Assembly: GCF_016863035.1 (NCBI RefSeq)
Contig: NZ_BOOC01000015.1
Span: 1 to 64,000 of the forward strand
Reading direction: 5' to 3'
DNA length: 64,000 nt
Source of the DNA: Microbispora corallina
Lineage (GTDB): Bacteria; Actinomycetota; Actinomycetes; Streptosporangiales; Streptosporangiaceae
A model generated the notes under the pieces. The model was not told where the DNA came from. It made no database searches and worked only from the letters and a program-made list of their open reading frames with translations. A program made the position numbers and the translations under genes. Shown piece after piece: positions 53,161 to 62,049 of the stretch; position 1 is the first letter of the stretch; each line of letters starts with the position of its first letter.

Positions 53161-54408
53161 ATGCGCGTGCGGTTGGAACGCGGTTTCGGGTGGCTGTGGT
53201 CGGCCTACGCGGTGAGCACGTACGGCACGTGGATCGCCTTCGGAGCGTTCCCGCTGATCGCGGTGCGGGTGCTGCACTCGCCGGCGTTCGCCGTCTCGCT
53301 CCTGGAGGCCGCCGGCCTCGCCGTCGCGGCGGTCGTCGCGGTCCCGCTCGGCCCGTGGATCGACCACCGGGCCAAACGCCCGGTGATGATCGGCATGGAC
53401 ATGGTCCGCTTCCTGGCCATGGCGAGCGTCCCGATCGCGTACCTCCTCGGGCTGCTGTCCTACGGCCACCTCCTCGTTGTCTCGGTCATCTCGGGAACCG
53501 CGGGCATCGTGTTCACCGCCGCCTCCGGCGCGTACCTGAAGCACCTCGTCCGCGGCGATCACCTCCTCGCCGCGAACGCGAGGTTCGAGGGCACGACCTG
53601 GGTGGCCACCGCGGCGGGACCGCCGCTCGGCGGCGCGCTCATCGGGCTGCTCGGCCCGGTCGTCACCGTCGCGGCGGACGCCGTCAGCTACCTGCTCTCC
53701 GCGCTCGGGGTCCTCCGCATCCGCGGAACCGACGTCGTGGTGGCGCGCGACCCCGCGAGCAGGATTCGGGCCGCCGACTTCCTGGCCGGGTGGCGATTCA
53801 TCCTCCACGACCGCGTGATGCGGCGCCTGTTCCTCAACCAGATGACCGTCAACGGCCTGATCATGGCCACCGGCCCCCTCCTGGCCGTCCTCCTTCTCGG
53901 CCGGTACCACTTCCCGGCCTGGCAGTACGGTCTCGCCTTCGGCGTCCCGGCGCTCGGAGGCCTCGCGGGGGCCCGCCTGTCCGCGCGCCTCGCCGCCCGC
54001 TACGGCCGGCACCGTGTCATGATCGTCACCGGCTGGCTGCGCTCGATCTTCCCGCTCGGCCTCGCCTTCACCCGTCCCGGCGTCCCCGGCCTTCTCACCG
54101 TGATCGTCGTGGAGGGCCTGCTGATCGTCTGCATGGGCGTCTTCAACCCCATCAGCGCGACGGAACGCCTGCGACGCGCTCCCGCCGATCACGCCGCCCG
54201 GGTCCTCAGCGCGTGGAGCATCAGCAGCAGACTCGCCCAGGCCACCCTCATGGTGGTATGGGGCGTGCTCGCGACACTCATCGGCCCGCTCGCCGCGATC
54301 ACCGTCTCCGGCGTCCTCCTGCTCGGCACCCCGCTCCTGCTGCCCGGGCGGGCGGCCGCGCCCGACCCGGTGGCGGCACGCCCGTCGGAAGGCGTCCGAC
54401 CGGCATGA
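53161..54408 (+). CDS. MFS transporter
   Basis: A 415-residue major facilitator of the MFS_3/enterobactin-exporter-like group, with YAVSTYGTWIAFGAFPLIAV at the start, the loop PWIDHRAKRPVMIGMDMVRF after helix 2 and GARLSARLAARYGRHRVM mid-protein. AAGGAG lies directly upstream of ATG 53161. It is divergent from and probably controlled by the LysR regulator. The substrate is not deducible. Confidence 0.88.
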   Translation: MRVRLERGFGWLWSAYAVSTYGTWIAFGAFPLIAVRVLHSPAFAVSLLEAAGLAVAAVVAVPLGPWIDHRAKRPVMIGMDMVRFLAMASVPIAYLLGLLSYGHLLVVSVISGTAGIVFTAASGAYLKHLVRGDHLLAANARFEGTTWVATAAGPPLGGALIGLLGPVVTVAADAVSYLLSALGVLRIRGTDVVVARDPASRIRAADFLAGWRFILHDRVMRRLFLNQMTVNGLIMATGPLLAVLLLGRYHFPAWQYGLAFGVPALGGLAGARLSARLAARYGRHRVMIVTGWLRSIFPLGLAFTRPGVPGLLTVIVVEGLLIVCMGVFNPISATERLRRAPADHAARVLSAWSISSRLAQATLMVVWGVLATLIGPLAAITVSGVLLLGTPLLLPGRAAAPDPVAARPSEGVRPA

Positions 54409-54424
54409 CCCGGCGGACTGGAGG

Positions 54425-54913
54425 TCAGTGATCGGATCCGACCGTGGAGAGGTCCCCGACGGCGTCGGCGTAGTAGACCGAGCCGGCCAGGTGGAACGCG
54501 ATCTGCCGGAACGTCCAGCCCTCGCCGGACGACCAGTCGAGCTGGTCCGGACTGAGCGCGGTCAGCCGATCGGCCCAGATCCGGCCCAGCCGGGTGAGCC
54601 GGCTTCCGGCCTCGTCCAGGTCCTGATCGGTGAAGGGCGCCAGATCGGCAGGGGTCGTGGCCGCCGACGCGTGCCAGCGATCAGGGATCGGGGAGCCGCC
54701 CGCCAGCCGTGCCTCCATCTCGGCGAGGTGATCGACGAGGTGATCGGCGACCCGGCGGATCGCCTTGTGCGGGGTGTAGACCCGCTCGTCCACACGCATC
54801 AGGCGACCGTCCCAGCTCGTCCAGGTCGCCGCCAGGCCGAGTACGTGGTCGATCATCGACACCACGACCAGCGCCGGTTCGCGGTCATCGGTGGTCGGAA
54901 CCTCATCGGACAT
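54425..54913 (-). CDS. DinB-superfamily protein
   Basis: A 162-residue four-helix protein with HKAIRRVADHLVDHLAEMEA and GWTFRQIAFHLAGSVYYADA, the spaced His pattern of DinB/mycothiol-dependent enzymes, which bind a metal and often act as thiol-dependent S-transferases. GGAGG six bases upstream supports ATG 54913; the frame extends 25 codons further without support. No partner gene is obvious. Confidence 0.65.
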   Translation of the reverse strand: MSDEVPTTDDREPALVVVSMIDHVLGLAATWTSWDGRLMRVDERVYTPHKAIRRVADHLVDHLAEMEARLAGGSPIPDRWHASAATTPADLAPFTDQDLDEAGSRLTRLGRIWADRLTALSPDQLDWSSGEGWTFRQIAFHLAGSVYYADAVGDLSTVGSDH

Positions 54914-55064
54914 CCTCGGCCTCCAGAGCAGTGCGTCACGTGATCGGACGGGGCACACGTACCGGCCCCATCCGCTGGAGACCGGCAACGGCTCCGGAAC
55001 GCACCCTAGGATTCGGACATCTCCACGGCCGTCGAAGCATGACGCGCGGTCCGGTCTGGAGCCC

Positions 55065-55799
55065 TCAGCCGGAGATCGCGATGCGCAGGCGGCGGAAGCC
55101 GCGTCCCTTGCTCTCGATCTTGGCGACCTTGATCCTGCCGATCTGCTTGGTCGACGCGACGTGCGTCCCGCCGTCGGCCTGCGTGTCCAGCCCGACGATG
55201 TCCACGATCCGCACCTCGGGGATGCCCTCCGGCACGAGGTTGGTCGCGGTGCGGATGATGTCGGGGATCGCGAAGGCCTCCTCGCGCGGCAGCACCCGCA
55301 CGTCGATGCGCCGGTCGGCCGCGATCTCGGCGTTGCAGGCGTCCTCGACCGCCTCCTTGAACCCGGGCGGCACCTCGGGGAGGTTGAAGTCCATCCGCGC
55401 GGTGAACGGCTCCATGTTCCCGCCGGTCACCAGCGCGCCGTAGTCGCGGAACACCACCCCGCACAGCACGTGCAGCCCGGAGTGGGTGCGCATGAGGGCC
55501 GAACGCCGCTCGTCGGCCACCGCCGCCCGCACGACGGTGCCGGCCGGGGGGATGGGATCGTCCTGCGCCGGGACGAGGTGGAGGTCGTCGCCCTTGCGGA
55601 CGCCCTCGATCCGGGTCTCCACCCCCTGCCACAGCAGGACGCCCTGGTCCGGGGGCTGGCCGCCGCCGCCGGGATAGAAGGCCGAGCGGTCCAGGACGAT
55701 GCCGTCCGGCGTCGCCTCCAGCACGACGGCCTCGAAGGATCGCAGCTCTTGGTCGGACAGCTCCAGACGCCTGGTCCGTCCGTGGAGGTCGAAGGTCAT
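55065..55799 (-). CDS. Alanyl-tRNA editing protein (AlaX-like)
   Basis: A 244-residue stand-alone editing domain that hydrolyses mischarged seryl- or glycyl-tRNA(Ala). Seen: AFYPGGGGQPPDQG, RTHSGLHVLCGV with the first two zinc His ligands, and ADGGTHVASTKQIG, where the usual CGGTH Cys ligand reads Asp. The C-terminal SKGRGFRRLRIAI closes the domain. ATG 55799 is the clear start. Single gene unit with short flanks. Confidence 0.88.
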   Translation of the reverse strand: MTFDLHGRTRRLELSDQELRSFEAVVLEATPDGIVLDRSAFYPGGGGQPPDQGVLLWQGVETRIEGVRKGDDLHLVPAQDDPIPPAGTVVRAAVADERRSALMRTHSGLHVLCGVVFRDYGALVTGGNMEPFTARMDFNLPEVPPGFKEAVEDACNAEIAADRRIDVRVLPREEAFAIPDIIRTATNLVPEGIPEVRIVDIVGLDTQADGGTHVASTKQIGRIKVAKIESKGRGFRRLRIAISG

Positions 55800-55861
55800 C
55801 TCCCGAGTCTAGGACCCGGGAGCTGCGCAGATCCGATCGCGGGCCGCACCGCGATCGGCCT

Positions 55862-56773
55862 TCACCGCCGGGAACGGATCGTGGCGACGGCGCCGGAGGC
55901 GAGGATCAGCACGCAGCCGGCCAGCTGGAGGGCGGAGGGGCGCTCGCCGAGGACGAGGGCGCCGAGCACGACCGCTCCGACGGGGGTGAGGAGCAGGAGG
56001 ACGGCGCCGACGTGGCTCGCGAGACGGGGGGTGGCGAGGGCGACGAGCAGCCACCCGAGAACCTGCCCGAAGAGCGCGACCAGGGCCAGCCAGCCGACGG
56101 CCGCCCAGCCGGGGGCCGGGTCGACGCCCTGCCAGAACGCGCCCACGACCAGCGAGACGACCGCGGCGGACGCCGTCACCCACAGGTAGGACTGGACCGG
56201 CCGCCCGTCCTGCCCCTCACGCCGGAGGAGGAACAGGAAGGCCGAGTAGCACAGGGCCGCGAGGATCGCGTGGACGGTGCCGAGGAGCGGGTCGCTCCCG
56301 CCGCCGCCCTTCTCGAACACGCCGCCCGCGAGGACCACGCCCACGAGGAGGAAGGGCACGGACGCCAGGAACCTGCGGGAGAGCGCCTCGCGGTCCACGA
56401 GCAGCGCGAGCAGCGGGACGATCACCACCTGGACGTTGACCAGCACGGTGGAGAGCCCGGCGCCGACCTCTGCGATGGCCGCCGTCCACAGCAGCATGTC
56501 GCCGGCGAACAGGGCTCCCGCGACGACGGTGACGAGCCGGCGGCGTCCCGGGATCCCGCCCTCCCGCCTCCGCTCGCCCAGCGCGAGCGGGATCAGCAGC
56601 GGCAGGGCCAGCAGGCACCGGTAGAAGGACGCGGTGCCCGGCGAGGCGCCCGACAGGTGGATGAGCACGGCCGAGGCCGACACGAACAGGGCTCCCACAG
56701 CCATGGACGCGGACGGGTGGCGGGTGGCCGGTTCGGTGACTCCGGCGGTCCGGTCCTCGCTCACACGGGTCAT
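55862..56773 (-). CDS. EamA family transporter (drug/metabolite superfamily)
   Basis: A 303-residue protein with ten hydrophobic segments in two homologous halves, each ending in the EamA pattern (VNVQVVIVPLLALLVDREAL and LLTPVGAVVLGALVLGERPS). These proteins export amino acids or other metabolites. ATG 56773 follows the divergent gap to the MEDS-STAS gene. No substrate can be assigned. Confidence 0.88.
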   Translation of the reverse strand: MTRVSEDRTAGVTEPATRHPSASMAVGALFVSASAVLIHLSGASPGTASFYRCLLALPLLIPLALGERRREGGIPGRRRLVTVVAGALFAGDMLLWTAAIAEVGAGLSTVLVNVQVVIVPLLALLVDREALSRRFLASVPFLLVGVVLAGGVFEKGGGGSDPLLGTVHAILAALCYSAFLFLLRREGQDGRPVQSYLWVTASAAVVSLVVGAFWQGVDPAPGWAAVGWLALVALFGQVLGWLLVALATPRLASHVGAVLLLLTPVGAVVLGALVLGERPSALQLAGCVLILASGAVATIRSRR

Positions 56774-56958
56774 GGGCGTCCCCCCGCCTCCGGCTTCGTG
56801 GCGACCCGACGCTCGCTACCCCGAGGACCCGGCTCCATGCCTCCTCGGGGCAGGGCCGCCCCACGGGGCGGGTGCCGGTCCGCCCACCTCGGACACGTCA
56901 TTACGATGAGTTTCCGCGGTGCGGTGGCGACGGCGGTCACGGTGAGGTGGTGGCGCGG

Positions 56959-57828
56959 GTGACGATCAGCGCGGAGGTTCAGATCACGGATCTGACCGCC
57001 AACGATCACGCCTGCCTGACCTTCGGCGAGCCCGAGGAGCTCCACGACCTGACCGCGGCGTTCGTCCGGGACGGATTGTCCGGGGGACTGCGCGTCGTCT
57101 GGCTGTGCGAGGAGCCGCAGGCGGCCCTGACCGAGCTGGGCCGCCGGGGCGTCGCCGTACGGCCCGCGACCGAGACCGGGCGGATGGACGTCGTCGCGTC
57201 GCATGAGGGCCTGCTGTCCGGGCAGTCCTTCAGCGTGGAGCACGCGATGGCGTGGCTGCGCTCCCAGATCGAGCTGACCTCGCGGGAGGGCTACGCGGGG
57301 CTGCGGGTGGCCCTCGACATGGGCTGGGCGCTGCGGCCCGTCAGCGGGGTCGAGCAGTTGCCGGCCTTCGAGAAGGAGATCGCCGCGGCGCTGTCGGGCA
57401 CCAGCGTGTCCGTCCTGTGCCAGTACGACCGCGACCGCTTCGACCCGGTCACCCTCGCGTCGGTGTCGCCCTTCCACACCCGCGCGGTCGCGGCGGCCAC
57501 CTACCACGACGACCCGCTGCTGCGCATCTGCCGCCAGTACGCCCCGGCCGGCATCCGCCTCGCGGGTCAGATCGACCGTTCGGCCGAGGACGCCCTGGCC
57601 CTCGCCCTGGCCGAGGCCATCCGCGTGGACGGCCACATCACGATCAACATGGCGGAGCTGTCCTTCATCGACCTCTCGTGCACCCGCATGATCATCGACG
57701 CGGCGCGGAGCCTGGTTCCGTCCCGCAGGGTGGTACTGCGCTGCAACCGGGGCATCGTGTCGAGGTTCGTCCTGCTGGGCGCCGACGGGGTGCACGGCAT
57801 CGATCTGGTGACCGCCGATGACCGATGA
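56959..57828 (+). CDS. MEDS-domain protein with C-terminal STAS domain
   Basis: About 289 residues. The N-terminal part (ANDHACLTFGEPEELHDLTA to SVLCQYDRDRFDPVTLASV) matches the MEDS/DcmR sensory domain, a degenerate RecA-like fold often found with sigma-factor regulators. The last ~90 residues are a STAS (anti-anti-sigma) domain, NMAELSFIDLSCTRMIID, with Ser240 as candidate phosphorylation site. The start is uncertain: GTGs at 56947, 56950 and 56959 are possible, the last with best spacing from GAGG. It overlaps the next gene by 11 bp. Confidence 0.82.
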   Translation: MTISAEVQITDLTANDHACLTFGEPEELHDLTAAFVRDGLSGGLRVVWLCEEPQAALTELGRRGVAVRPATETGRMDVVASHEGLLSGQSFSVEHAMAWLRSQIELTSREGYAGLRVALDMGWALRPVSGVEQLPAFEKEIAAALSGTSVSVLCQYDRDRFDPVTLASVSPFHTRAVAAATYHDDPLLRICRQYAPAGIRLAGQIDRSAEDALALALAEAIRVDGHITINMAELSFIDLSCTRMIIDAARSLVPSRRVVLRCNRGIVSRFVLLGADGVHGIDLVTADDR

Positions 57829-58645
57829 CCGGCCGATGGACACCCCGCCCGGCACGGCCGAGGCCTCCGGCGGGGGAGGAGGGCCGATGGGCGCCGGCGG
57901 GGCCGCGCCGATCCTCGACCAGCCGTTCGACCGCGACTCGCTCTACGCGCTGCGGGCCACCTTGGAGGCGCACGCCACGCACGCGGGCCTCCCGCACGGC
58001 CGGGCCACGGACCTGGTGCTCATCGTCCATGAACTGGCCACGAACGCGGTCTTCCACAGCGTGGGCACGGGACGGGTGCGGATCTGGCGGTCGGCGGGGT
58101 CGCTGCGGTGCGAGGTCAGCGACACGGGAGGTCCCGGCCCGGCCGGGCCGGACGCCGCCGCATGGCCCGTCCGCCACGGTCACGGTCTGTGGATCGCCCG
58201 CTACCTGACCGACGGGTTCACCATCGAATCCGGGACGGACGGCACCGTCGCCACGGCCGAGTTCGTCCTTCCGTCACCCGATCACCCCTCCGCCCGGACG
58301 CTCGACCGTCGCGACTCCTACCTCGTCCTCGCCCTGGAGGGCGCTCTGGACGGGCGGGCGGCCACCGAGATCGCCCTCGTCGTCCGCGGGCTCGTGTCGG
58401 ACACGAGCGCGCCGCGGCTGGTGGTGGACCTCTCCGGGGTCGCCTTCTGGGACAGCACCGGCATCACCGCGCTGATCAGCGCCCAGCAGCGGCTGGACCA
58501 GACGCCGGCGGGGATGATGGCCCTCTCCGGGCTCACGCCGGAGTTCGCGCACCGGCTCGACGGCCTCAGCCCCATTCCGTTCACCGTCGCCGACACGCCG
58601 GCCCAGGCCGCCGGCCGGTTCCCGGCTCGCCCGGACGCGGACTGA
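57818..58645 (+). CDS. Anti-sigma-type HATPase fused to a STAS domain
   Basis: A 275-residue protein. Residues about 30-150 are an RsbW/SpoIIAB-like GHKL kinase (VHELATNAVFHS N-box, EVSDTGGPGP G1 box, HGLWIARYLTDGF G2 box). Residues about 155-265 are a STAS domain (LVVDLSGVAFWDSTGITALI) with Ser213 at the usual phosphorylation position. Kinase and its typical substrate fold are thus in one chain. It overlaps the MEDS-STAS gene, so both should act in one partner-switching circuit; no sigma factor gene is nearby. Confidence 0.85.
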   Translation: MTDDRPMDTPPGTAEASGGGGGPMGAGGAAPILDQPFDRDSLYALRATLEAHATHAGLPHGRATDLVLIVHELATNAVFHSVGTGRVRIWRSAGSLRCEVSDTGGPGPAGPDAAAWPVRHGHGLWIARYLTDGFTIESGTDGTVATAEFVLPSPDHPSARTLDRRDSYLVLALEGALDGRAATEIALVVRGLVSDTSAPRLVVDLSGVAFWDSTGITALISAQQRLDQTPAGMMALSGLTPEFAHRLDGLSPIPFTVADTPAQAAGRFPARPDAD

Positions 58646-58726
58646 GACCGGACGGCGGCATTCGCGGGTGTAGCCCGGACCGCGCCGGGCAGCGGCTGGG
58701 AATCCCCTAGTCGAAAGGTGACGGCA

Positions 58727-59290
58727 GTGACCACCACCGGAGAGCACGACGTCGTCGACCTGCTGCTGGAGCAGCACACGCAGATCAAGACCCTGTTCGC
58801 GGACGTCGCCGCCGCCCGGGGCGAGCGCAGGCTCGAGTTGTTCCACGACCTCGTACGGCTGCTGGCCGTGCACGAGAGCGCGGAGGAGCAGGTCGTCCAC
58901 CCGGCCGCCCGGTCGAAGGCGGGCGACGCGGTCGTCGAGGCGCGGCTGCACGAGGAGGACGAGGCGAAGCACGCCCTGTCCGACCTGTACGACCTCGGGG
59001 TGGACCATCCCGCGTTCGACACCGGGCTCGCCACGCTGGCGCAGGCGGTCCTCGACCACGCCACCCACGAGGAGCAGGAGGAGTTCACGCGGCTGCGCCA
59101 GGAGACGTCCCCCGAGCAACTGCGCCGGATGGCCGGGGCCGTGCGGGCCGCCGAGGCGGTCTCACCCACCCGTCCGCACCCCGGCGCCGGGGAGTCCGCG
59201 CTCGCGAACATGCTGGTCGGGCCGCCCGTCGCGGTGTTCGACAAGGTCCGCGACGCCGTCCGCGACTGGCGGCAGTCGAACAGGGACTGA
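58727..59290 (+). CDS. Hemerythrin HHE domain protein
   Basis: About 187 residues with the iron-binding His/Glu pattern: DLLLEQHTQIKTLF, HESAEEQVVHP, HEEDEAKHALSDL and HATHEEQEEF. Such proteins carry a di-iron centre that binds O2, NO or handles oxidative stress. AAAGG eight bases upstream favours GTG 58727; GTG 58718 is the alternative. The C-terminal ~50 residues are a non-conserved tail. It lies 81 bp after the signalling pair and may be one of its targets; inference. Confidence 0.88.
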   Translation: MTTTGEHDVVDLLLEQHTQIKTLFADVAAARGERRLELFHDLVRLLAVHESAEEQVVHPAARSKAGDAVVEARLHEEDEAKHALSDLYDLGVDHPAFDTGLATLAQAVLDHATHEEQEEFTRLRQETSPEQLRRMAGAVRAAEAVSPTRPHPGAGESALANMLVGPPVAVFDKVRDAVRDWRQSNRD

Positions 59291-59452
59291 CGCTCCGCGC
59301 CCGGACGGGACCCGGGCCGCCCCGCCGGCGCCGCGAGCGTGGCGGAGCCCCGCGGTCCCGCCCGGAACCCCGGGCCGCCGTGTGCCGCCGTGCGTGACGG
59401 GGGCGAGACCGGTGCATGATCCCGGCGGTGGCGCGCGTGCGATGATCGTGAC

Positions 59453-60286
59453 ATGCCCCCGACGACGCTGATCCAGGTTCCCCAGTGGCAGGGCTCGGGC
59501 GCCCCCGACGCCCGCCGTCTGTCGCGTGGCGCCGAGGTGCTGGCCTCGTTCGTGCCGTCCCGGCGCACCGTGCGCGTGCCCGTCCCCGACGCCGAGGGCG
59601 TCGAGCGGGACGGCGTGCGCGGCCTCGACGCGCTCGTCGCCGTCGCGGCCGGGACCCGCGCCGCCCTCGCCGACACTGGACCGGAGACGGTGGTGACGGC
59701 CGGGGGAGACTGCGGGGTCGAGCTCGAGCCCGTGTCGGCCGCCCTGGCGCGGCACGGGGAGCGGCTCGCCGTCGTCTGGTTCGACGCCCACGGCGACCTC
59801 AACACGCCCGCGTCGTCGCCCTCGCACGCGTTCCACGGCATGGTCCTGCGCACGCTGCTGGGGGAGGGCCGCCCCGAGCTGGTCCCGGCGCGCCCGCTGC
59901 GGCCCGGGCAGGTGGTCCTCGCCGGCGTCCGCGCCCTGGACCCCTCGGAGGCGGCGTACGTCGCCGAGGCGGGGCTCGCCCGCCGCACCGTGGCCGAGCT
60001 GACGGCCGACCCGGCCGCGCTGGTCCCCGCGGTGTCCGACACCGGCGCCACGGCCGTGTACGTCCACATCGACCTGGACGTGCTCGACCCGGGGGAGTTC
60101 GGGTCCCTGAACCACCCCGAGGCCGGTGGCCTCGCCGTCTCCACGCTGCGCGCGGCCGTGCGGGCGCTCACGGCCGCGTTCACCCTGGCGGGCCTGGGGA
60201 TCACCGAGTACGCGCCGCGCCGCGACGAGGACCGGGCCACGCTGGCCGGGCTCGTCCCGGCGCTGCTGGGAGAGGAGAGCCGGTAG
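59453..60286 (+). CDS. Arginase/agmatinase family hydrolase
   Basis: A 277-residue ureohydrolase-fold protein. WFDAHGDLNTP and HIDLDVLDP, the two Asp-rich manganese motifs, are intact, but the first motif reads GGDCGVE where arginases have GGDHS, so one metal ligand His is Cys. It may be an arginase, agmatinase or formimidoylglutamase relative, or have lost one metal. It stands alone; no arginine-catabolic genes are nearby. Confidence 0.8.
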   Translation: MPPTTLIQVPQWQGSGAPDARRLSRGAEVLASFVPSRRTVRVPVPDAEGVERDGVRGLDALVAVAAGTRAALADTGPETVVTAGGDCGVELEPVSAALARHGERLAVVWFDAHGDLNTPASSPSHAFHGMVLRTLLGEGRPELVPARPLRPGQVVLAGVRALDPSEAAYVAEAGLARRTVAELTADPAALVPAVSDTGATAVYVHIDLDVLDPGEFGSLNHPEAGGLAVSTLRAAVRALTAAFTLAGLGITEYAPRRDEDRATLAGLVPALLGEESR

Positions 60287-60332
60287 GCGCCGGGCGACCG
60301 CGTACGGGCCGGCATCATGACGCGGAGGGCTG

Positions 60333-61529
60333 ATGGGGCGTAAGCCGAAACCCCTCGACCCCGGGCAGGGGCCGATCCAGAGGTTCGCCCACGACCTGCG
60401 GCGGTTGCGCGAGGACGCGGGGGAGCCGACGTACCGTCAGATGGCGGCCAGGGTGCACACCTCGGCCAGCGCCCTGTCGATCGCCGCGTCCGGCGACCGG
60501 CTGCCGAGCCTCATGGTCACGCTGGCCTACGTACGGGCCTGCGGCGGCGACCCCGCCGTCTGGGAGGCCCGCTGGCACGAGCTGTCCGCCACGCTCGCCG
60601 CCGAGCTCTCCGCCGGACGCGCGCCCGCCGCGCACGAGGGCGCGGACGAGGGCGCGGACGAGGGCGCGGACGAGGGCGCGGACGGCCCGCGCGAGGACGT
60701 GATGAACGGCCCGCGGGACGGCGCGGGCGTCAGGTCGGGCCGCACGGCCGCCGAGCGGACCGCCGCCGGGGAGGGCCGGGAGGCTGCCGGGGCCGGGCGG
60801 GCCGCCGCTGGCGCGGACCCGGCCACCGGGGCGGGGGCGGGAGCGGCGGGACGGCGTGGCCGGGGGATATTGGCCGCGGCGGCCGCTGGTGCGGACCCGG
60901 CCGTGCGGGCGGGGGCGGCGAGGCGGCGTGGCCCCGTGATGCTGGCCGCGGCGGCCGTGCTGGCCGTGGCCGCGTCGGCCGCCGCGGCGCTGGTCGCGTC
61001 CGGAGCGGGGACGACGTCCGGCCATGCCGGGTCCCCCGGCCGGTCCCTCGCCGCCGCCACACCGTCGGCGGCCGCAGTCGGCGGTGCGCGGCTGCTGGGC
61101 GCGCCCGACTGGGACGGGTACTGCCGGGCGACCGGCCAGGGGACGGCGCGGCTGACCGGCGCCGACGCCTACGGCTGGCGGTGCGCCGGCCAGAACGCGA
61201 CCGGCAACGGCGCGGCAGCCGTCTGCGCCTGGACCTACCACAGCGCCCAGGTGGCCGACAGGGTCGCCGACTTCTTCGACCCGCGCTCGTGGCAGTGCTG
61301 GCACGCCACCCGCAGACTCGGCGCCCTCGACTTCTCCGCCTACTGCCGGGCCCGCGGCCGCACCGGTGCGCGCTACGTCTCCGGGCGCGGGGCCTACGGG
61401 TGGTACTGCGCGGGTGAGACGTTCGGGATCGACACCCAGGCCGCCTGCCGGTGGCAGTACGGCGCCGACCCGCCCGTCAGCCGGTTCCAGGACTTCTACG
61501 ACAAGGACTCCTGGCAGTGCTGGGGGTGA
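60333..61529 (+). CDS. HTH membrane protein with duplicated Cys-rich extracellular domain
   Basis: A 398-residue protein. Residues about 15-90 are an XRE-like HTH region (GPIQRFAHDLRRLREDAGEP, then VHTSASALSIAASGDRLPSL). A low-complexity Ala/Gly/Asp linker with four EGAD units follows, then one membrane helix (VMLAAAAVLAVAASAAAALV, about 208-227). The outer part has two homologous ~70-residue repeats, each starting YCRA, with AYGW-x-CAG in the middle and ending SWQCW, with four conserved Cys apiece. A cytoplasmic DNA-binding head with an external sensor is implied. GGAGG precedes ATG 60333. Confidence 0.75.
   Translation: MGRKPKPLDPGQGPIQRFAHDLRRLREDAGEPTYRQMAARVHTSASALSIAASGDRLPSLMVTLAYVRACGGDPAVWEARWHELSATLAAELSAGRAPAAHEGADEGADEGADEGADGPREDVMNGPRDGAGVRSGRTAAERTAAGEGREAAGAGRAAAGADPATGAGAGAAGRRGRGILAAAAAGADPAVRAGAARRRGPVMLAAAAVLAVAASAAAALVASGAGTTSGHAGSPGRSLAAATPSAAAVGGARLLGAPDWDGYCRATGQGTARLTGADAYGWRCAGQNATGNGAAAVCAWTYHSAQVADRVADFFDPRSWQCWHATRRLGALDFSAYCRARGRTGARYVSGRGAYGWYCAGETFGIDTQAACRWQYGADPPVSRFQDFYDKDSWQCWG
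60636..60683 (+). repeat. Four tandem copies of a 12-bp unit
   Basis: GAGGGCGCGGAC is repeated four times without change inside the linker of the HTH membrane protein, coding for EGAD repeats. In-frame length change by slippage would alter only linker length. Confidence 0.9.
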
Positions 61530-61535
61530 CCCCCG

Positions 61536-61564
61536 AGGGTGGGCGGCCGGAGACCGCCCACCCT
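61536..61564. terminator. Hairpin between convergent genes
   Basis: AGGGTGGGCGG and CCGCCCACCCT form a perfect 11-bp stem with a 7-nt loop, 6 nt after the HTH membrane gene and 15 nt from the end of the convergent small secreted protein gene. Likely bidirectional. Confidence 0.7.
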
Positions 61565-61578
61565 GCTGCCGCGGACCG

Positions 61579-62049
61579 TCAGGACGTCGGGGTGAGGTTC
61601 GTGTAGGTGCCGGCCGGGTGGGGGAACGTGAAGTGGGCGCTGCAGCTCTGGGCGGGGCCCGAGGCGTTGAACGAGGTGCCGGGGATCCCGGCCTGCAGGA
61701 TGGCGTCGCCGTGGAAGTCGAGGGAGCGGCCGTTGTCGCGGATGGCGATGGAGGGCCGCCCGGTCCGTTCCACGGAGAGCACCTGCAGCCCGGTCAGGTA
61801 GGCGTCGCCGAACTGCTCGGCCGACCGCGCGGTGCCGTCGGGGTTGAGCTGGACGAGCAGGTCCCAGTTGATGAATCCGGCGCCGTTGAAGTCACGGCAG
61901 GTGAGCATGACCGGGTCGGGCGCGGAGGCGGCGGCGGCCGGGGCCGTCAAGCCGGCGACCGCCGCGAGGCCGGCGGCGAGCGTGGCGGCCGCCGTCGCGA
62001 GCCGGCGCCGTGCGGATCCCTGGACCGTGGTGCGGAGCGTGCGGTGCAT
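61579..62049 (-). CDS. Small secreted protein, unknown function
   Basis: A 156-residue protein with a clear signal peptide (LATAAATLAAGLAAVAGLTA, then PAAAA cleavage area). The mature ~115 residues contain two Cys (LTCRDFNG and QSCSAHFTF) that could form a disulfide, and no known domain that I recognise. AGGAGGAA lies seven bases before ATG 62049, a strong site. It is convergent with the HTH membrane protein. Confidence 0.7.
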   Translation of the reverse strand: MHRTLRTTVQGSARRRLATAAATLAAGLAAVAGLTAPAAAASAPDPVMLTCRDFNGAGFINWDLLVQLNPDGTARSAEQFGDAYLTGLQVLSVERTGRPSIAIRDNGRSLDFHGDAILQAGIPGTSFNASGPAQSCSAHFTFPHPAGTYTNLTPTS

